NCBI RefSeq assembly: GCF_950023065.1
Contig: NC_088677.1
Location: 21,163,230-21,227,229 of the forward strand
Origin: Planococcus citri
Lineage: Eukaryota > Arthropoda > Insecta > Hemiptera > Pseudococcidae
Direction: 5' to 3'
DNA: 64,000 nucleotides
Both the position numbers and the translations under genes were made by a program. A model generated the notes under the pieces. It made no database searches. It was given only the letters and a program-made list of their open reading frames with translations, and was not told where the DNA came from. Below are positions 35,651-48,500 of the stretch, piece by piece (within the stretch, counting starts at the first letter, position 1; the number at the start of each line of letters is the position of its first letter).

Positions 35651-37355
35651 ATGGGTAAGTGTTTGAATTTTTTTCCTTCGTCGTGTACTTTTTTAAATAA
35701 TTTCTCGTAGTCTTGTCGATGTTTTCTACATAAAAAATAATTTATTAATTTATTACTCTACGTGTCTCGATCGAGAAGTGAAATTTTTCAATACGTGTAA
35801 ACTGAAGTAGGTCATAAAAACGTATCGGTGCTAATCGTTCGTTTCAATTTTTTTCTTTTTCAGATCAGGGTAGTAATTTATCACGAGAGGAACAGTTATG
35901 CCCTGTGGAACAAATTAGTCTCTGCAGGGATGGCAGTGATCATGGATGTCAACCAACGGTTGGCCGCTGGGGCAGCGAATGGCCTAGTTGACTGAAAACC
36001 GCCCAAGAATGTATACAGAATTTAACTAAAGTCGGGGGCGAGTGGCCGAAAGGCCATCCGTTACCTCTACCAAAATGGGGTCGACCTAAGGAGGCCTTAT
36101 TTTTAACATCTGTCGAAGAATATGAAGAATTAGCTCAGGTTATAGAACTAAACGTACAACATATACTGCAAGCTCACAACTATAATGCTATCGAGAATCT
36201 GATCAGGTTCGTATAATACTCGAAATTCTTCCTCTTTGTTTCGAAAGATCGCTATTATAGTCGTTCTTTATGTTTATGCAGATTTTACGACGAGTTCAAA
36301 AAAAGCGAAGAACCATGTTTGATGAATTTTTACCGAAGCTATTGCCCGCCCATTACATCCGAACATCATACTTGCGTTGGTCTAAGTTTGGAATTAATGA
36401 AAGAATTGTTCGTATTGGAAGGCAGATTTCCGGGCTTGATTGAGAAATTGTATTTGGCATCGTGCGAAGAATGCGTCGATGATGTGTCGTCTTACACTTC
36501 GGAGTTACCTAACCCTTACGATTCGGAAAAAGAGCACGTTTTGGTCGCTTTAAAAATCAACATCGCCGGTCGTCTCGGAATTCTATTGCTAGATCCTGGG
36601 TATCATATTGGACGTGCCATTACCATCATGAAAGATTGCTATTACCCTCATACTGGTAAATTATTATTACCTTCTAAAGATTCATCACTCGATCATACTG
36701 TATAAAGAGTTACAAAACCTATTCCCTTTGCTGTCCAGGTTGGTTCTTACAATCGGAAGAAAATTCGTGTCGAAAAGAATACTGCTACAGTTTCGATTTC
36801 GATAACGAAGACTACGTGTACTGGCAAATTAGAGAGACGCGACCAAACGGTGTAAACAAGTTGATTGGAAATTTGATCTACGTGGGTGTACCTTATTTAG
36901 CACCAGTCGATGTTACGGAACGAAGAAATCTTGTTTACGAATTCAAATGCTTGGTTAGTCGTACGGTTAAAGGTACCCTAAGAGCCGGAGTTTATTTCCC
37001 ATTCAAAGCCGGAGTCGATAAATTCACCATTTTCTATCAAGACGGTGACGTAACTAAACGTGAAAAACTACCATTCTCCATGTTCGACAATACTAACGTG
37101 GGTATTATTCGATTAATCTGTTTTCCAATTCCATCCTATAAACGCTAATCTGATTTTAATATTAATTCCACACAGAACTTAACTCCAAGTGAAGAAAACG
37201 CATTATCTATGTGTAATATGCAGCTCGGATACAACGATGGGCGATTGATCAACATACTAACGTGTTATAATAACATCATCAATGATGACAGCTTCGTTCA
37301 ACAAATCACAGAAATCAACCAAAACATTTATAATTTAGGACAAGCCGAAGAATGA
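35651..37355 (+). CDS. Conserved-looking protein of unknown function, five exons, in-frame TGA at codon 44
   Basis: Exons 35651-35654, 35864-36206, 36282-36655, 36739-37097, 37176-37355; all GT-AG junctions keep frame, total 420 codons. The ATG lies at the end of exon 1 in good context. Exon 2 contains TGA at 35989-35991, between GRWGSEWPS and LKTAQECIQNL; the same frame then runs open to the final TGA. Downstream features: Cys147 (EHHTCVGLSLEL), His201 (EKEHVLVAL), Asp220 (ILLLDPGYH). The order Cys...His...Asp with a hydrophobic strand before the Asp recalls arylamine N-acetyltransferase or transglutaminase-like folds, but that is only inference. No signal peptide or membrane segment. The gene is either recently inactivated, read through, or carries a sequence error. 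Confidence 0.75.
35989..35991 (+). other. In-frame TGA inside the unknown-function gene, context AGT TGA CTG
   Basis: The codon interrupts exon 2 while frame, splice sites and all downstream codons stay intact. TGA followed by C is the leakiest stop context in animals, and TGA CT resembles known read-through motifs. A single G-to-T change from GGA would also explain it. Confidence 0.8.
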
Positions 37356-37530
37356 CAATTATTACCTAACTAATTGTTTTCCGTTTACCTACCTCGAATG
37401 CTTGCTATTATGTTAGTTTAGTTGCTATTTTTAGTTTTATTTTTGGTGATGGGTTTCATTAAGTATTTTTTTTTTTTTTTTTTTTAGTATCTCACATTCC
37501 TTCTTTTAGTCTTCATTTCTTCGCAATATA

Positions 37531-37536
37531 AATAAA
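37531..37536 (+). terminator. Polyadenylation signal AATAAA
   Basis: Lies 176 bp after the stop codon of the preceding gene, in an AT-rich 3' flank. A second AATAAA-like site is near 37680. Confidence 0.55.
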
Positions 37537-37559
37537 TTTAATTGAAATTATTATTTGTT

Positions 37560-38690
37560 TTTGTTTTTTTATTTTTATTCAAAGAGAATTGTTTTACTTT
37601 TGGGTTACTTGTACTTTGCTTTTTAATTTGCTTATAGTGTATTGAACAAGTTGTCATCAATGTGTAATGTTGTGCATATAATAAAAATGTTGCGCCACAA
37701 TGTGTCGTTTTTGTTGCTTACGTGTACCTATTCGTGATCGTGGTTAACGTCATATTGCGTTATTACATACTATGTTCAACTTTTAATAAAGTATTGATTT
37801 TTCGAAGAAAACGAACAATTTCCGATGTACGCTTCCTTTTCAATCTTATTGGGTTATAATTTTACAGTTTTCGAAGCGACATCGACATTTATGAAGGGTT
37901 TTCAATGATTTTAATAAATGAATCACGCGAAATTGCCATCCGAAAAATTAATTTACTGGAAGATGGAACTCGTTAGAGTCTAGATATAAAACACGAGAAA
38001 CACGTTTCAATGTAGAGAAAAGGCAGAAAAATTACCAAAAAAAAACCAGGGATTGTACTCAAATTTTTCTCAAAAAAAAAGTAACTTAAGTAAACAAAAA
38101 AAATTGGTACCTAACAAAAAACATCACATTCAATTTTAGATTACAAAAAAAAACAAAACCTAATGAAAATTTCGATAGCAGTTTTTTCAAAAAACACAGA
38201 AAAAAAAACATCAAAACCCGAATAAAAACCACTTTTGAAAAAAAAACAGCAAATGCTCAAAACAGATTCAATATTTCGAAAGTAAGCTACTCGTAGATCG
38301 AAATGCAAAAAGAAAGCACGAAAAAAATATTGGATTCCGGAAACATAATCGAAAAATGTGTTAAAATAGGAACTGAAAAAAATTGCAAAATTGAAAGTAG
38401 AAGGGGAAATCTACCAAGACAGGGAAGAACGAAATTTAATCTTTTATTCAAAATCATTTCGAAAAATCAAACACAAAAAAACCGATTGTAAAATAACAGA
38501 AATGTTGACATGAGCGAGAATTTGATGAGAAAAAAATTATTCGAGTGTTGAGCAATAATAAACAATAATTTACAAAAAAAATCCATTAATTAGAAGAGAT
38601 ATTTTAGAACGGGAAATTTATTAAAATCAACGAGAAAAAGCAACGCGGAGGGGGAGGGGGGAGATTGCAATCCATATTTGGAAAAAAGTT
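37560..38690. other. AT-rich flank; hAT-like terminus at 38046
   Basis: CAGGGATTGTACTCAAATTT at 38046 is also present at 55497 beside the truncated TMC gene. It looks like the end of a hAT-type element whose other end I could not find. From about 38000 the + strand is strongly A-rich. Confidence 0.45.
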
Positions 38691-39646
38691 ATTTGTGAAA
38701 ATCATTTTAAAAATTCGAATACCAAAAAGATGTACCTTGCTTCAGAAAAAAAATCTCCATCAAAACTGTCAAAAATTGTCACAATTCAAATCAAAATAGA
38801 AAAAAGGCGACAAAATTATTGAAATTGAAAGAAAATGACTAATACAGAAAAGCAGAGCAAAAAAGTTAAAAAATATCTACGTTGAAAAACCTCTTTGTGA
38901 TCTTCTTTTAATAAATCAAAATCATAAGTACCTACCCTAAGAATAAAACTCAACAGAGCGAAATTCAAAATGAACCAAAAAACAGAATTTTGTCTAAAAA
39001 ATTTGAAAAGTTCAGAAAAATTACGAGGATTTCAGAATAAAAATTCGATTAGAAGTACATAGAAAAACTCCACCGAAAAAATCAAGGTAAAAAGCACTAA
39101 AATTCAAGAAAAAACATCGAAGGAATTGAAAAAAAAACTCACGAAATTTAACGATAAAATAACAAAAACTTTACAAAAATTTAGACAAAAGAAAACACGA
39201 AACTTCGGGGGAAATCGTTGAAAAATTGGAGAAAAAAATCTAAATAAAATACAAAGCTTCAAAGTCAAAAAAAATCTGTAAATAGAAAAATTCCACAAAA
39301 ATTTAAGCAGAAAAATTACTAAAATTTGGGGCTAAATTAGGAGACAATTCTATTAAAAAATTTGAAAATTCGAGGAAAAAGGTCTCGCCGAAATTGAGAA
39401 AAAAAATGTAGGCAGAAAAACGAAAAATTGTGGAAATCATGAAAATGAAAAACTCGAAAATTCAGTTCAGCAAGAATTCAGAACAGAGAGCTCACGAGAA
39501 TTAAAATGAGGTATAAATTCGGAAATACATCAAAAAAATTTTGAGAAAAATCATCAACAAATTTCTAACAAAATTCAAGCGGATTCAAATTCAACAGAAA
39601 AGCATAAAATCGAACTTGAAAAAAATTGTTCAAAGAGAGAGGAAAT

Positions 39647-39676
39647 CAGTTATGAAGGAAGGTCCCTTCATAACTG
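39647..39676. other. Perfect 12-bp hairpin
   Basis: CAGTTATGAAGG and CCTTCATAACTG separated by six bases. Its function is unknown and it may be chance. Confidence 0.5.
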
Positions 39677-40450
39677 GAAGGGAAAACACAAAGTCATCAA
39701 AATCTTGAAAGAAGCTTCCCTCCCTTCTCGAAAGAATAGGTCAACATTTCAAAAAAAGTGAATTGAGAAAATCATTTTTAAAATTCGAATACAAAAAAAT
39801 GTACCTTGCTTCAAAAAGAAAAAAAAATCCTCAATCAAAAGTGTCAAAACTTGACGACACGATTCAAAAAAAAATGGAAAAAAGGCGACAAAATTATTGA
39901 GATTGAGAGAAATTGACCAAAACAGGAATCAGAGCGAAGATCAAGATCTGGAGAGAAAAAAAAAACTCGAAAAATAATGTTGAAAAACCTCTTTGTGTTC
40001 TTCTTTTAATAAACCAAAATCATAAGTCCCTAAGAATGAAACTCAAGAGCGAAATTCAGAATGAACCAAAAAACAGAGTTTTGTCAAACTCAAAACTTAA
40101 AATCAATGAGAATTCAACAGAATAAAACTTGGAAAAAAAAATCGAGAAATCCTCAAATTAATTCTCAATAAAACCATCACTTTTCAAGTCCAAAAAACTC
40201 TCAAAAAATTTGTAAACAGGGAAATTCCACAAAAATTTAAGCAGAAAAAATACTAAAATTCGGGGCTTAATTAAGAGAAAATTTCATTTAAAATCTTGAA
40301 AATTCAAGAAAAAAGGTGTCGCCGAAGTTAAGAACAAAAACTTAGGCAGAAAAACGAATCAATAAAATTCGAAACAAAATTATTATGGAAATGATGAACA
40401 CTGAAAACTCTCGAAAACTCACTTCAGCAAAAATCATTCAAGAACTCACA

Positions 40451-41265
40451 AGGGAACCCTCCCACATGATAATCTCCGATTTGAATGAAACTTGGACAGG
40501 TGGAAAGAGGACCTCAAAAAACCCCCATCCCTAAATTTTCAGCTGCTGAAGTTGATTTTTCTATTTTTGGCGAGCGTGTGAAGTTTTGTGTATTTTTTAT
40601 ACTTTTTCTCATGTTATGTATCAAAAAATTCGATTTCTTATGATAATTCCAGATTTGACCGACGGTAGTACTTATCGATTAGGTATCAAGCAGAGACCCT
40701 TTGGCCAAAATTTCAGCTGCTGAAGTTCATGTGGTGGGGAGAAACGGCCATTTTTTGAATTCATTCATAACATGGGAAAAAACAGTAAAAAATCTTGTTT
40801 CCTGAACGGATGGCCGGATCCGGCCAATGATGGCATGAGTCGATTTGGTATTCGGCAGAGACTGTTTGACCAAAATTTGAGCCCTTGAAGTTCATTAGAA
40901 GAGCTTAATTGACTCATTTTTCAAATTTTTCAATGGCATTTAAAAACCAGCAATTGAGCAAAAAATTCGATTTCTGATGATAATTCCAGATCCGGCCGGC
41001 GGTAGTATTAGTCAATTAGGTATCAAGCATAGACCCCTTTGACCAAAATTTCAGCTGCTGAAGTTCATGCGGTGGGGAGAAACGGCCATTTTTCGAATTT
41101 ACAGAACAACTTTACCTGTGTACACAAAACTTCAAACGCTCGTCAAAAATCGAAAAATCAACTTCAGCAGCTGAAAATTGGGGGATGGGGGTTTTTTGAG
41201 GTCCTCTTTCTACCAGTCCAAGTTTCATTCAAATCGGAGATTATCATGTGGGAGGGTTCCCCTGT
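40451..41265. mobile_element. Foldback element with about 140-bp inverted ends
   Basis: GGGAACCCTCCCACATGATA at the left is inverted at the right (TATCATGTGGGAGGGTTCCC), and homology extends through TTCAGCTGCTGAAGTTGAT. Inside, AATTTCAGCTGCTGAAGTTC recurs near 40711 and 41048 at an internal period. It interrupts the second A-rich unit. Target duplication not resolved. Confidence 0.75.
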
Positions 41266-41959
41266 CAGAACAGAGAACTCACAAAAATTAAATTTAGGTA
41301 TAAATTCGGAACTAAATCAAAAAAATGTTGAGAAAAATTATCAAAAAATGTCTAACAAAAAAACTGTTAGAATAAAAAAAATGCAGTCAAAATGTGGGCA
41401 AAAAACTACCACAATTTAGAACAAACCCATAGATTCGTGAAAATTCAATGTTAAAAAAGTCTGTCAAAACTGGAGAAACTTCACCAAAATTTGAATAGAG
41501 AAAAAAAATGGAAATTCCAAGAAAATCATCGAAAAACTTGAAAAAAGATACCTTGCGAAAATTCAAAAAAATCATACCCATCAGAATAGGGAAAAATCTA
41601 CAAAAATTCAAAAGAAAACTCACTAAATCGATGAAGAAAAAAAAATCACAAAATTCAAAAAAAGCGATCGAACTGAAATAAGGAGAAATCCCGACTATTT
41701 AAGCAATAAAATCACTCAAGCTCGAGAGAAAATTTTTATGAAAAAATTAAGAGAATTCAAGGTGATAAAATTGGGCAAAAATTCAGGCGAAAAAGGTCTT
41801 TGCGAAAAACATCATCAAAATTCAGACTTCAGAACAAAATCATGGAAAAATTATTTTGAAAAAAACACCATCAAAATGCAAGATGGAGAAATCAATCAAA
41901 ACAGGAGAAAATCCACTCATTTTATCAAAGTGAATAATCATCAGAATTTATGAGAACTG

Positions 41960-42545
41960 TAATATTTTACAAGTTTAGATGTTCAAAATTGCATAAAAAT
42001 GAGTTTGAAAAAATTCCACGATTTTCTAATTTCTGTAGAAATTGTCCATTTCCAGCTTATTTATTGCCACTATAAAGGAAGCTAAGGTCGTAGATGAATG
42101 AAGATGAGAAGATGTTTGATGAAAAATTCCGAAAATGAAAAATATTAATAATTATATTATTAAAGTTAAAGTTTATAAAACAGTTTGAAAATCAGGATGA
42201 TGTAGTGAACGACATGAACGAACGCATTCCGCGTGCAAAAACAAAAATCGCGTTGATTTCGTTTAATTTTATTTTCCCAAATCGTTCGAAGCGCTCTCTA
42301 CTACTCTGTACACGAATAAAGATTATTCAAAAAGGTATCTCAAATCCTCGTTAGATCTCGCTAATTATTGATCAATCAACCTATCAGAATCGAGCATCGA
42401 AAACCCTCAAAAAAAAACAAACAAAACAAACAATTTTCCTTCTTCCTTCTATCGACGGAGTGGGGTGAAGTAGTGGGATGTGATTGATAACTTAATTTAT
42501 TAGAAAAATTACGTGTTTTAAATATTTATAATCGTATAATTCGTT
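41960..42545. other. 5' flank of the zinc-finger gene
   Basis: Non-coding. The promoter of the following gene should lie here; no core element is clear enough to call. Confidence 0.4.
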
Positions 42546-45500
42546 ATGTCCGGTTACAAACGAGTAAATTACTATGAGCTTTGCCGCCTTTGCACTTCAA
42601 CCGAAGGAACTAAGATACACATTTATAAAGAAGAAGGACGCCGAAGACAACTCCCCACTAAGATAAAAAAATGTCTCCCTCTAAAGGTAGGGGTTCCTTT
42701 TCTGTATAATAACGACCCCTCTTCAATTTAATACATTTCTATTCTATGTACTTCTACACTTTCAAAATCCTGCTGTGATATTCATTATTAGATATGCTCA
42801 GTTTTGAGAAATTTAAAGCGAATCGAGCATTTCGAAATTCCCTAGATTGTTATCATCAGCATAATGCATGTTGGTGTGGCTCGCTGATCTGCAACCTTTT
42901 TCCCCATATTCTTCTATTTTATTTCGAATAAAACATCGAATATTGTCATTATGTTGCTTAGGTGCTGGACAATGATCTTCTTCCGAAAATGATTTGCAAT
43001 AATTGCGCCAATAAACTAGACGAATTCGATAATTTTCGACAGCTTTGTTTGAAAGCAGAATCAATGCTACAGAGCTTCCGTTTATCTTTGAAATGTACCG
43101 GCAAGGAAACAGACAAGGTACCTAATACTTGATTCTGATTTCATCAAGTGATACGATTTCATATTTTGAAGAAAAAAAAATTATAAAAAAAAAGATAAAT
43201 TGAATAAAAAATGAATGTCACTTTACAGCTACCAGTTTACGTTAAAGATGTTCAACCACAAGCCACCTTAGTGGAAAAAAGTCCAGTTCAGCAGCCCGAA
43301 ACCCAAGTTCATTCCTCTGTGCAAGTTCCAAATAATGTTACTAATGTGTTTCAAAACACCACCGATAATGAAGCAGATAAACGTGTGATAGCTTTAATGA
43401 CGTTGCCCAGTAGAATCGGTGAAGAAACACGACAGATGCCTTTACAATGTTCGGTACCGTTGAAATTAAACGGTGTACCATCGTCGGTCGTCCCAGTGAA
43501 TGTGGAAAATTTATCTAGTCTTATGCAAGTAATGCCTGATAACGATTTATCTCGCATACAGCAGTTCAAGTTACCTTTACAAGTATATAAAATAATTTTT
43601 TGAATGACTGATTGCACATATTTAAACACTTCCAAATTTTAATAATTCCCTGGTTGGTATTAATTACAGACAGAAATGGCAGTTGTAAACGATGCTAATA
43701 ATACACGATACAACGTTACGATACCTACTGGCAATAGTGATACGGTTGTTCATCAAAAAGAAGTCGCCAACGTTATTCAATCTTTACAGGTGAATTTTTT
43801 TACCTCAGTCACATTGAATGGATCATAACTTTAGCGATCGCTAAAGCTAAATTGAGCGTATTTTCAGTGTGAAATAAACGAAGACGGAAATATCAACGTG
43901 AACAAAATACTTCAATCGAATTCAGCTTCTGGGAATGTGTCATTTAGCGAAGCATCCATACCAGTATCGATAGTAGCTTCGACGCAAACAGGACTCACCT
44001 CCAATACTACAGCACAACAAGATGTCGTGATGCAGGTCGACCTCACCAAAGATGACTCTAATAATTTGAAAAGGTTCCTACATCAACTCACAACTGTGTC
44101 TCGTTGAAATGTTGCCTAGGCCTAAACTGAAACTTTTTCTTTTTTTTTTACAGCTGTGGCACCTGTGGTAAAATATTGAGCAATCCGAATGAAATATGTA
44201 ACCATACCATCGTTAGGCCTGCTACCTCAAGTGTATCGAATATACCTCAGCAAAACGCAGCTACTTCTGTTATACAATCAGTGAATTCCATTTTTACACC
44301 AACGAAACCCTCCAGAAAGGCAGCCAATAGTGATCAGTTTTACAAATGTGATGTCTGTGAGAAACCGTTTCGCAAGAAAGAGCATCTTTTTCAGCATCGA
44401 AAATTACATTCTGGTATGCAGTATGACACAAAAGTAGTGCCCGGTGGCTTTTTTTTAAAGTGGGAAGAGCTAGAGGGATGAATGAAGCGGCGTTGAGTAG
44501 GGAAAAATAAGGGCTTTCAAAAGCAACCTTGAAAATTTCAGGCCCATGCACAGGCGTCCACAAATCATGGTATCTAACGGATTTTTTTTTTGGAAAAAAA
44601 ATCACTACTTTTTTCACTACCTGTCTTCAACCGAATTTTCAGAATGCTATCCACGCGACTCCTCTCCCCCCCCCCTCACTAACACACACAAAATTTAAAA
44701 AATCAAATTTTTCACAGGAAAATTTTCAAAAAATGAAATTGGAAAAAATGTGTATACAAATTAGTATTTCTTAATTTCGATCAATTTTTCAATCTTTTTT
44801 TACTACCTTTTTGACTGAATTCACTACTTTTTCAAGACTCTCACTACCCATTTTTAAAATCACTACATTTTCACTACTTTCACTACCTGTCATAGTCAGA
44901 TGAGTATATCCTGTATTTTGAAAAAAAAATGACGCTGAAGTTAACTTGGACGGTTTTTAGAGCATTTTTTGGAAAATCTGAAATTTCCAAAATATACCCA
45001 AAGCCTCCAGAACAGCCTGAAACCACCTACAATTGAATCAGCATATTGAAAATGGGGTACTAGAGCAAGTTAATTTCATTTCAACAACGGGTAAAATGTT
45101 GTGGAACTTTCAATTTTCGAAAATCTGCTACGGTTGTTTCTCAGGAACTACCACTCAAAATGGTTCGAAACAGTTTCCAATCGATTTAGAGGGTTGAAAA
45201 CCGGGCACACTCCACATTTCAGTTTTTTTGGTCTACTTGGTAAGATTTTCATTTTTTTTTTCATTTTTTACCCAAGTTTGGCTTCTTAAGAATTCATTAA
45301 AAATCAAAATCGTTTGAAAACTCAAAAACTTCATCTACTGTTTCCAAATTCGTATTCGGAAAATCAAATCACCTCAATTCAAACCAGACGGACAATTATT
45401 TCAGCTGATTTTCAAATTCCGTGATTTTAAATTTTTTTTTTTTTTTATTTGCCATTGAAAATGAAAGGTCTCAGTGTGGAAATGACTTATGTAAATTTTC

Positions 45501-48500
45501 TCGTAAGGATTATAAAATTACTTACTTATTCTCATACGCGAGTTCATATTCTATAGCTCTGTTCTATTCGCTACTCCGAGTAGCTCTGTGTACTCTCGTG
45601 ATTTTCTCCGGAACCGATAAAAGAGTAGAGAGAGTAGGGGAAATGAGTCTTCGAAAAGAACACAAATCCAAGAACACCTTGTAAAACAACTAAATTTCAA
45701 CAAAAAAAAGAAAATAAACACTCGTAAAACGGAATGTCGGAATACTGATTGTAAAAAAAAAAAATGTCGCCTTAAAAAGTCTGCTCTTTTTACTCTACTC
45801 CTTCTGCACTTCCTTTTCAGCAGGTGTAGAAAAACCTGCTCTAGAGCAGCTCTTTTGACTCTACTCCTTGCGAAAAGAACGATTAGACGGATTACTCCGA
45901 GTAAAAATGTGCCAATAGAACACAGTATTGCTGCTCGAAGCAACTCGGAGTTGCTCGGAGCAGCGAATAGAACAGAGCTTATCATTTATTCGCGAATTCA
46001 CACTAAGTGGCTGACATCTGGCGGATTTTTGCGTAAATGCTGAAAAGGGGGAACTGTGCAAAATTGTGATAAGACATTTTTTATATTGTGGAATATTTTT
46101 CAACTCAAATTTGCAACTGCATGATTCGGATTTGAGTAATTGAAAAATTCATGACACCAGAACTCATTTGCAGACGTATTTTAAACAAAAATGAGAAAAT
46201 TGTATATCAGCAAAAGAGTCGTTTGATGTCTTTGAGTAAAGAAAAAAAATTGTTGGCCACTAAATTTTCAATTTTTGCGTTGTGAATTGTAATCTGATTG
46301 GTCAATAGTCTCCAGTACCCCCTTTTCAGACAATAACAACAGCGATCCAAGCGATTCGTGAATTCGCGAATTGTACTCACCTGAAACAAAGAAAAATTAA
46401 GGTGGATTAGTTAGTTAAAATAGAAAGCTCTAGACGAGTACTTGACAGATACGAAAAATATAGCGAAGGGCAAATTTTGATTTTTAGGGCCCCAAATTTA
46501 GGGAAAATGCCCTAAAAAATCAATTTAAAAAAATTTTGAAAATATGCTTTATTCCAAATTGCATTTTGAATCGAATCCCGAAATTAGAACCGATTTGGTC
46601 CCATACAGAGGGAGATATGGTCCAAAACCCAATTTTTGGGCCCCCTCCTCTAAATTTATGAAAACTGAACCGATTTTGCTCATTTTAAAAAAAAAAAAAT
46701 CTTCCTTACAATGTGTAGATATGTTATAAAACATTTTGAATTAAAAATTTTTTAGTTTAAGGATGAAAAATTGAAACTCAAAAAAGCATTAATTTGAACA
46801 ATCATAAGTTTGAAATTTAATTTCTCAGCCGAATATTCTCAATTTGCTAAGCATTTTATTTATCATCAAAATAATACTTCTCAGCCAAGTATTTCTCTTT
46901 TTAATTACCTATTCATTTTGCTTAGTAACTTGTAAGGAAAGGGACTTGGGGTCAACCTTGAAAAAACGAGTTCTGAGAGAGAAAAGGGAAAGGAAGGGGC
47001 AATTCTGTCTAATCACATTTTGAAACCGGTTCATTGGTTCGCAATTAGCAACCAGTTTTCGACAATCACCTTAGAGTTGGAGATAGAGAAAAAAGCTTGA
47101 AACAAAAGTTGTACAGCGTGAAAAATTAAAACATTTTCGCTGATCGGATTTTGAAACCGGTTCATTAATTTGCAACCAGTTATCAAAAAATACCTAAAAA
47201 TTAGAGATTGAGAAAAAAGTTGTGGGGCATGAAAAATTACACAGTCAATTCTAGTCAGTCACATTTTGAAACCAGTTCGTTGGTTCGCATTTAGCAACCA
47301 GTTTTTGACAAGAAAATTGAAGCTGGAGAAAAAAGCTTGAAAACAGTTTTAGAAAGTGAAAAATTGAACCATTTCTGCTGATTGGATTTTGAAAATGGCT
47401 TGTCAATTTTCAACCAGGTAATTGTTGATGGTTTGCTGTGAATTAATTAACCGGGTTCAAAATCTGATTCACGAAAAAAGTTGAATTTTTCACACTCTAC
47501 AACGTATGTTTCAAACTTTTTTCTCCATCTCCAATTTTTAGGCGATTGTCAAAAACATGGTTTTAAATGAGAGCCAATGAACCGGTTTCAAAATGTGATT
47601 ACACAGAATTGTGTTATTTTTCACACTCTACAACTTTTATTTCAACCTTATTTCACTATCTGCATTCTGCAATTATTGGATAATTTTCAATAACTGGTTG
47701 CGAATTGATTATCAACTGGTTTCAAAATCTGATTAACTGAAAAAGTTTCATTTTTCACACTCTACAACTTTTCTTTCAAGCATTTTTTCACTATCTGCAG
47801 TTTTTGGGGTAATTTTCAAAAACTGGCTACGGTGCGAATTAATTAACCAGTTTCAAAATTTGATTGGTGGAAAAATTCAATTTTTCACACTCTACAACTT
47901 TTGTTTCAAGTTTTTTTTCTGTCTTCAATTCTCAGTTGATTGAAAAAAACTGGTTCTAAATGAGAACCAATGAACCGGTTTCAAAAAGTGATACACAGAA
48001 TTGTCATTTTTCACTCTCAACAACTTTTGTTTCAAGCTTTTTTCTCAATCTTCAATTTTTAGGGGATTGTTAAAAAGTGGTTGCTAAATGCAAACCAATG
48101 AACCGGTTTCAAAATCTGATTCAATTGAATTGTGTAATTTCTCATGCCCAACAACTTTTGTTTCAAGCTTTTTTCTTGATCTCCAATTTTTGGGTATTTT
48201 TTGATAACTGGTTGCAAATTAATGAACCGGTTTCAAAGTCCGATCAGCGGAAATGGTTCAATTTTTCATGCTCTACAACTTTTGTTTCAAGCTTTTTTCT
48301 CTATCTTCAACTTTTAGGTGATTGTCAAAAACCGGTTGCTAAATGCGAACCAATGAACCGGTTTCAAAATGTGATAAGACAAAATTGTGTAATTTTTCAC
48401 GCTTTACAACTTTTGTTTCAAGCTTTCTTCTCTATCTACAATTTTTTGGGTATTCATTGTCAACTGTTTGCAAATCAATGAACCGGTTTCAAAAAATTTA

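Larger units (their letters stand above)
38690..41950 (+). repeat. Diverged direct duplication of A-rich DNA, about 1.07 kb unit
   Basis: Unit 1 (about 38690-39757) and unit 2 (about 39758-40450, continuing at 41270-41950) share, in the same order, TGTACCTTGCTTC (38731/39800), AACCTCTTTGTG (38888/39986) and CAGAAAAATACTAAAATT-like sequence (39308/40242). AACAGAGAGCTCAC (39481) is matched by AACAGAGAACTCAC at about 41270. Offsets vary from 930 to 1100 because of indels. Unit 2 is split by the foldback element at 40451-41265. A>>T on this strand throughout. Confidence 0.7.

Noticed and set aside
35989..35991. Selenocysteine codon
   Set aside because: No selenoprotein family match and I saw no SECIS-like element in the 3' flank; nonsense change or read-through is more likely.
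45551..45985. 144-codon minus-strand open frame at 45551-45985
   Set aside because: It spans a MITE and its inverted ends; composition is Arg/Phe-rich low-complexity.
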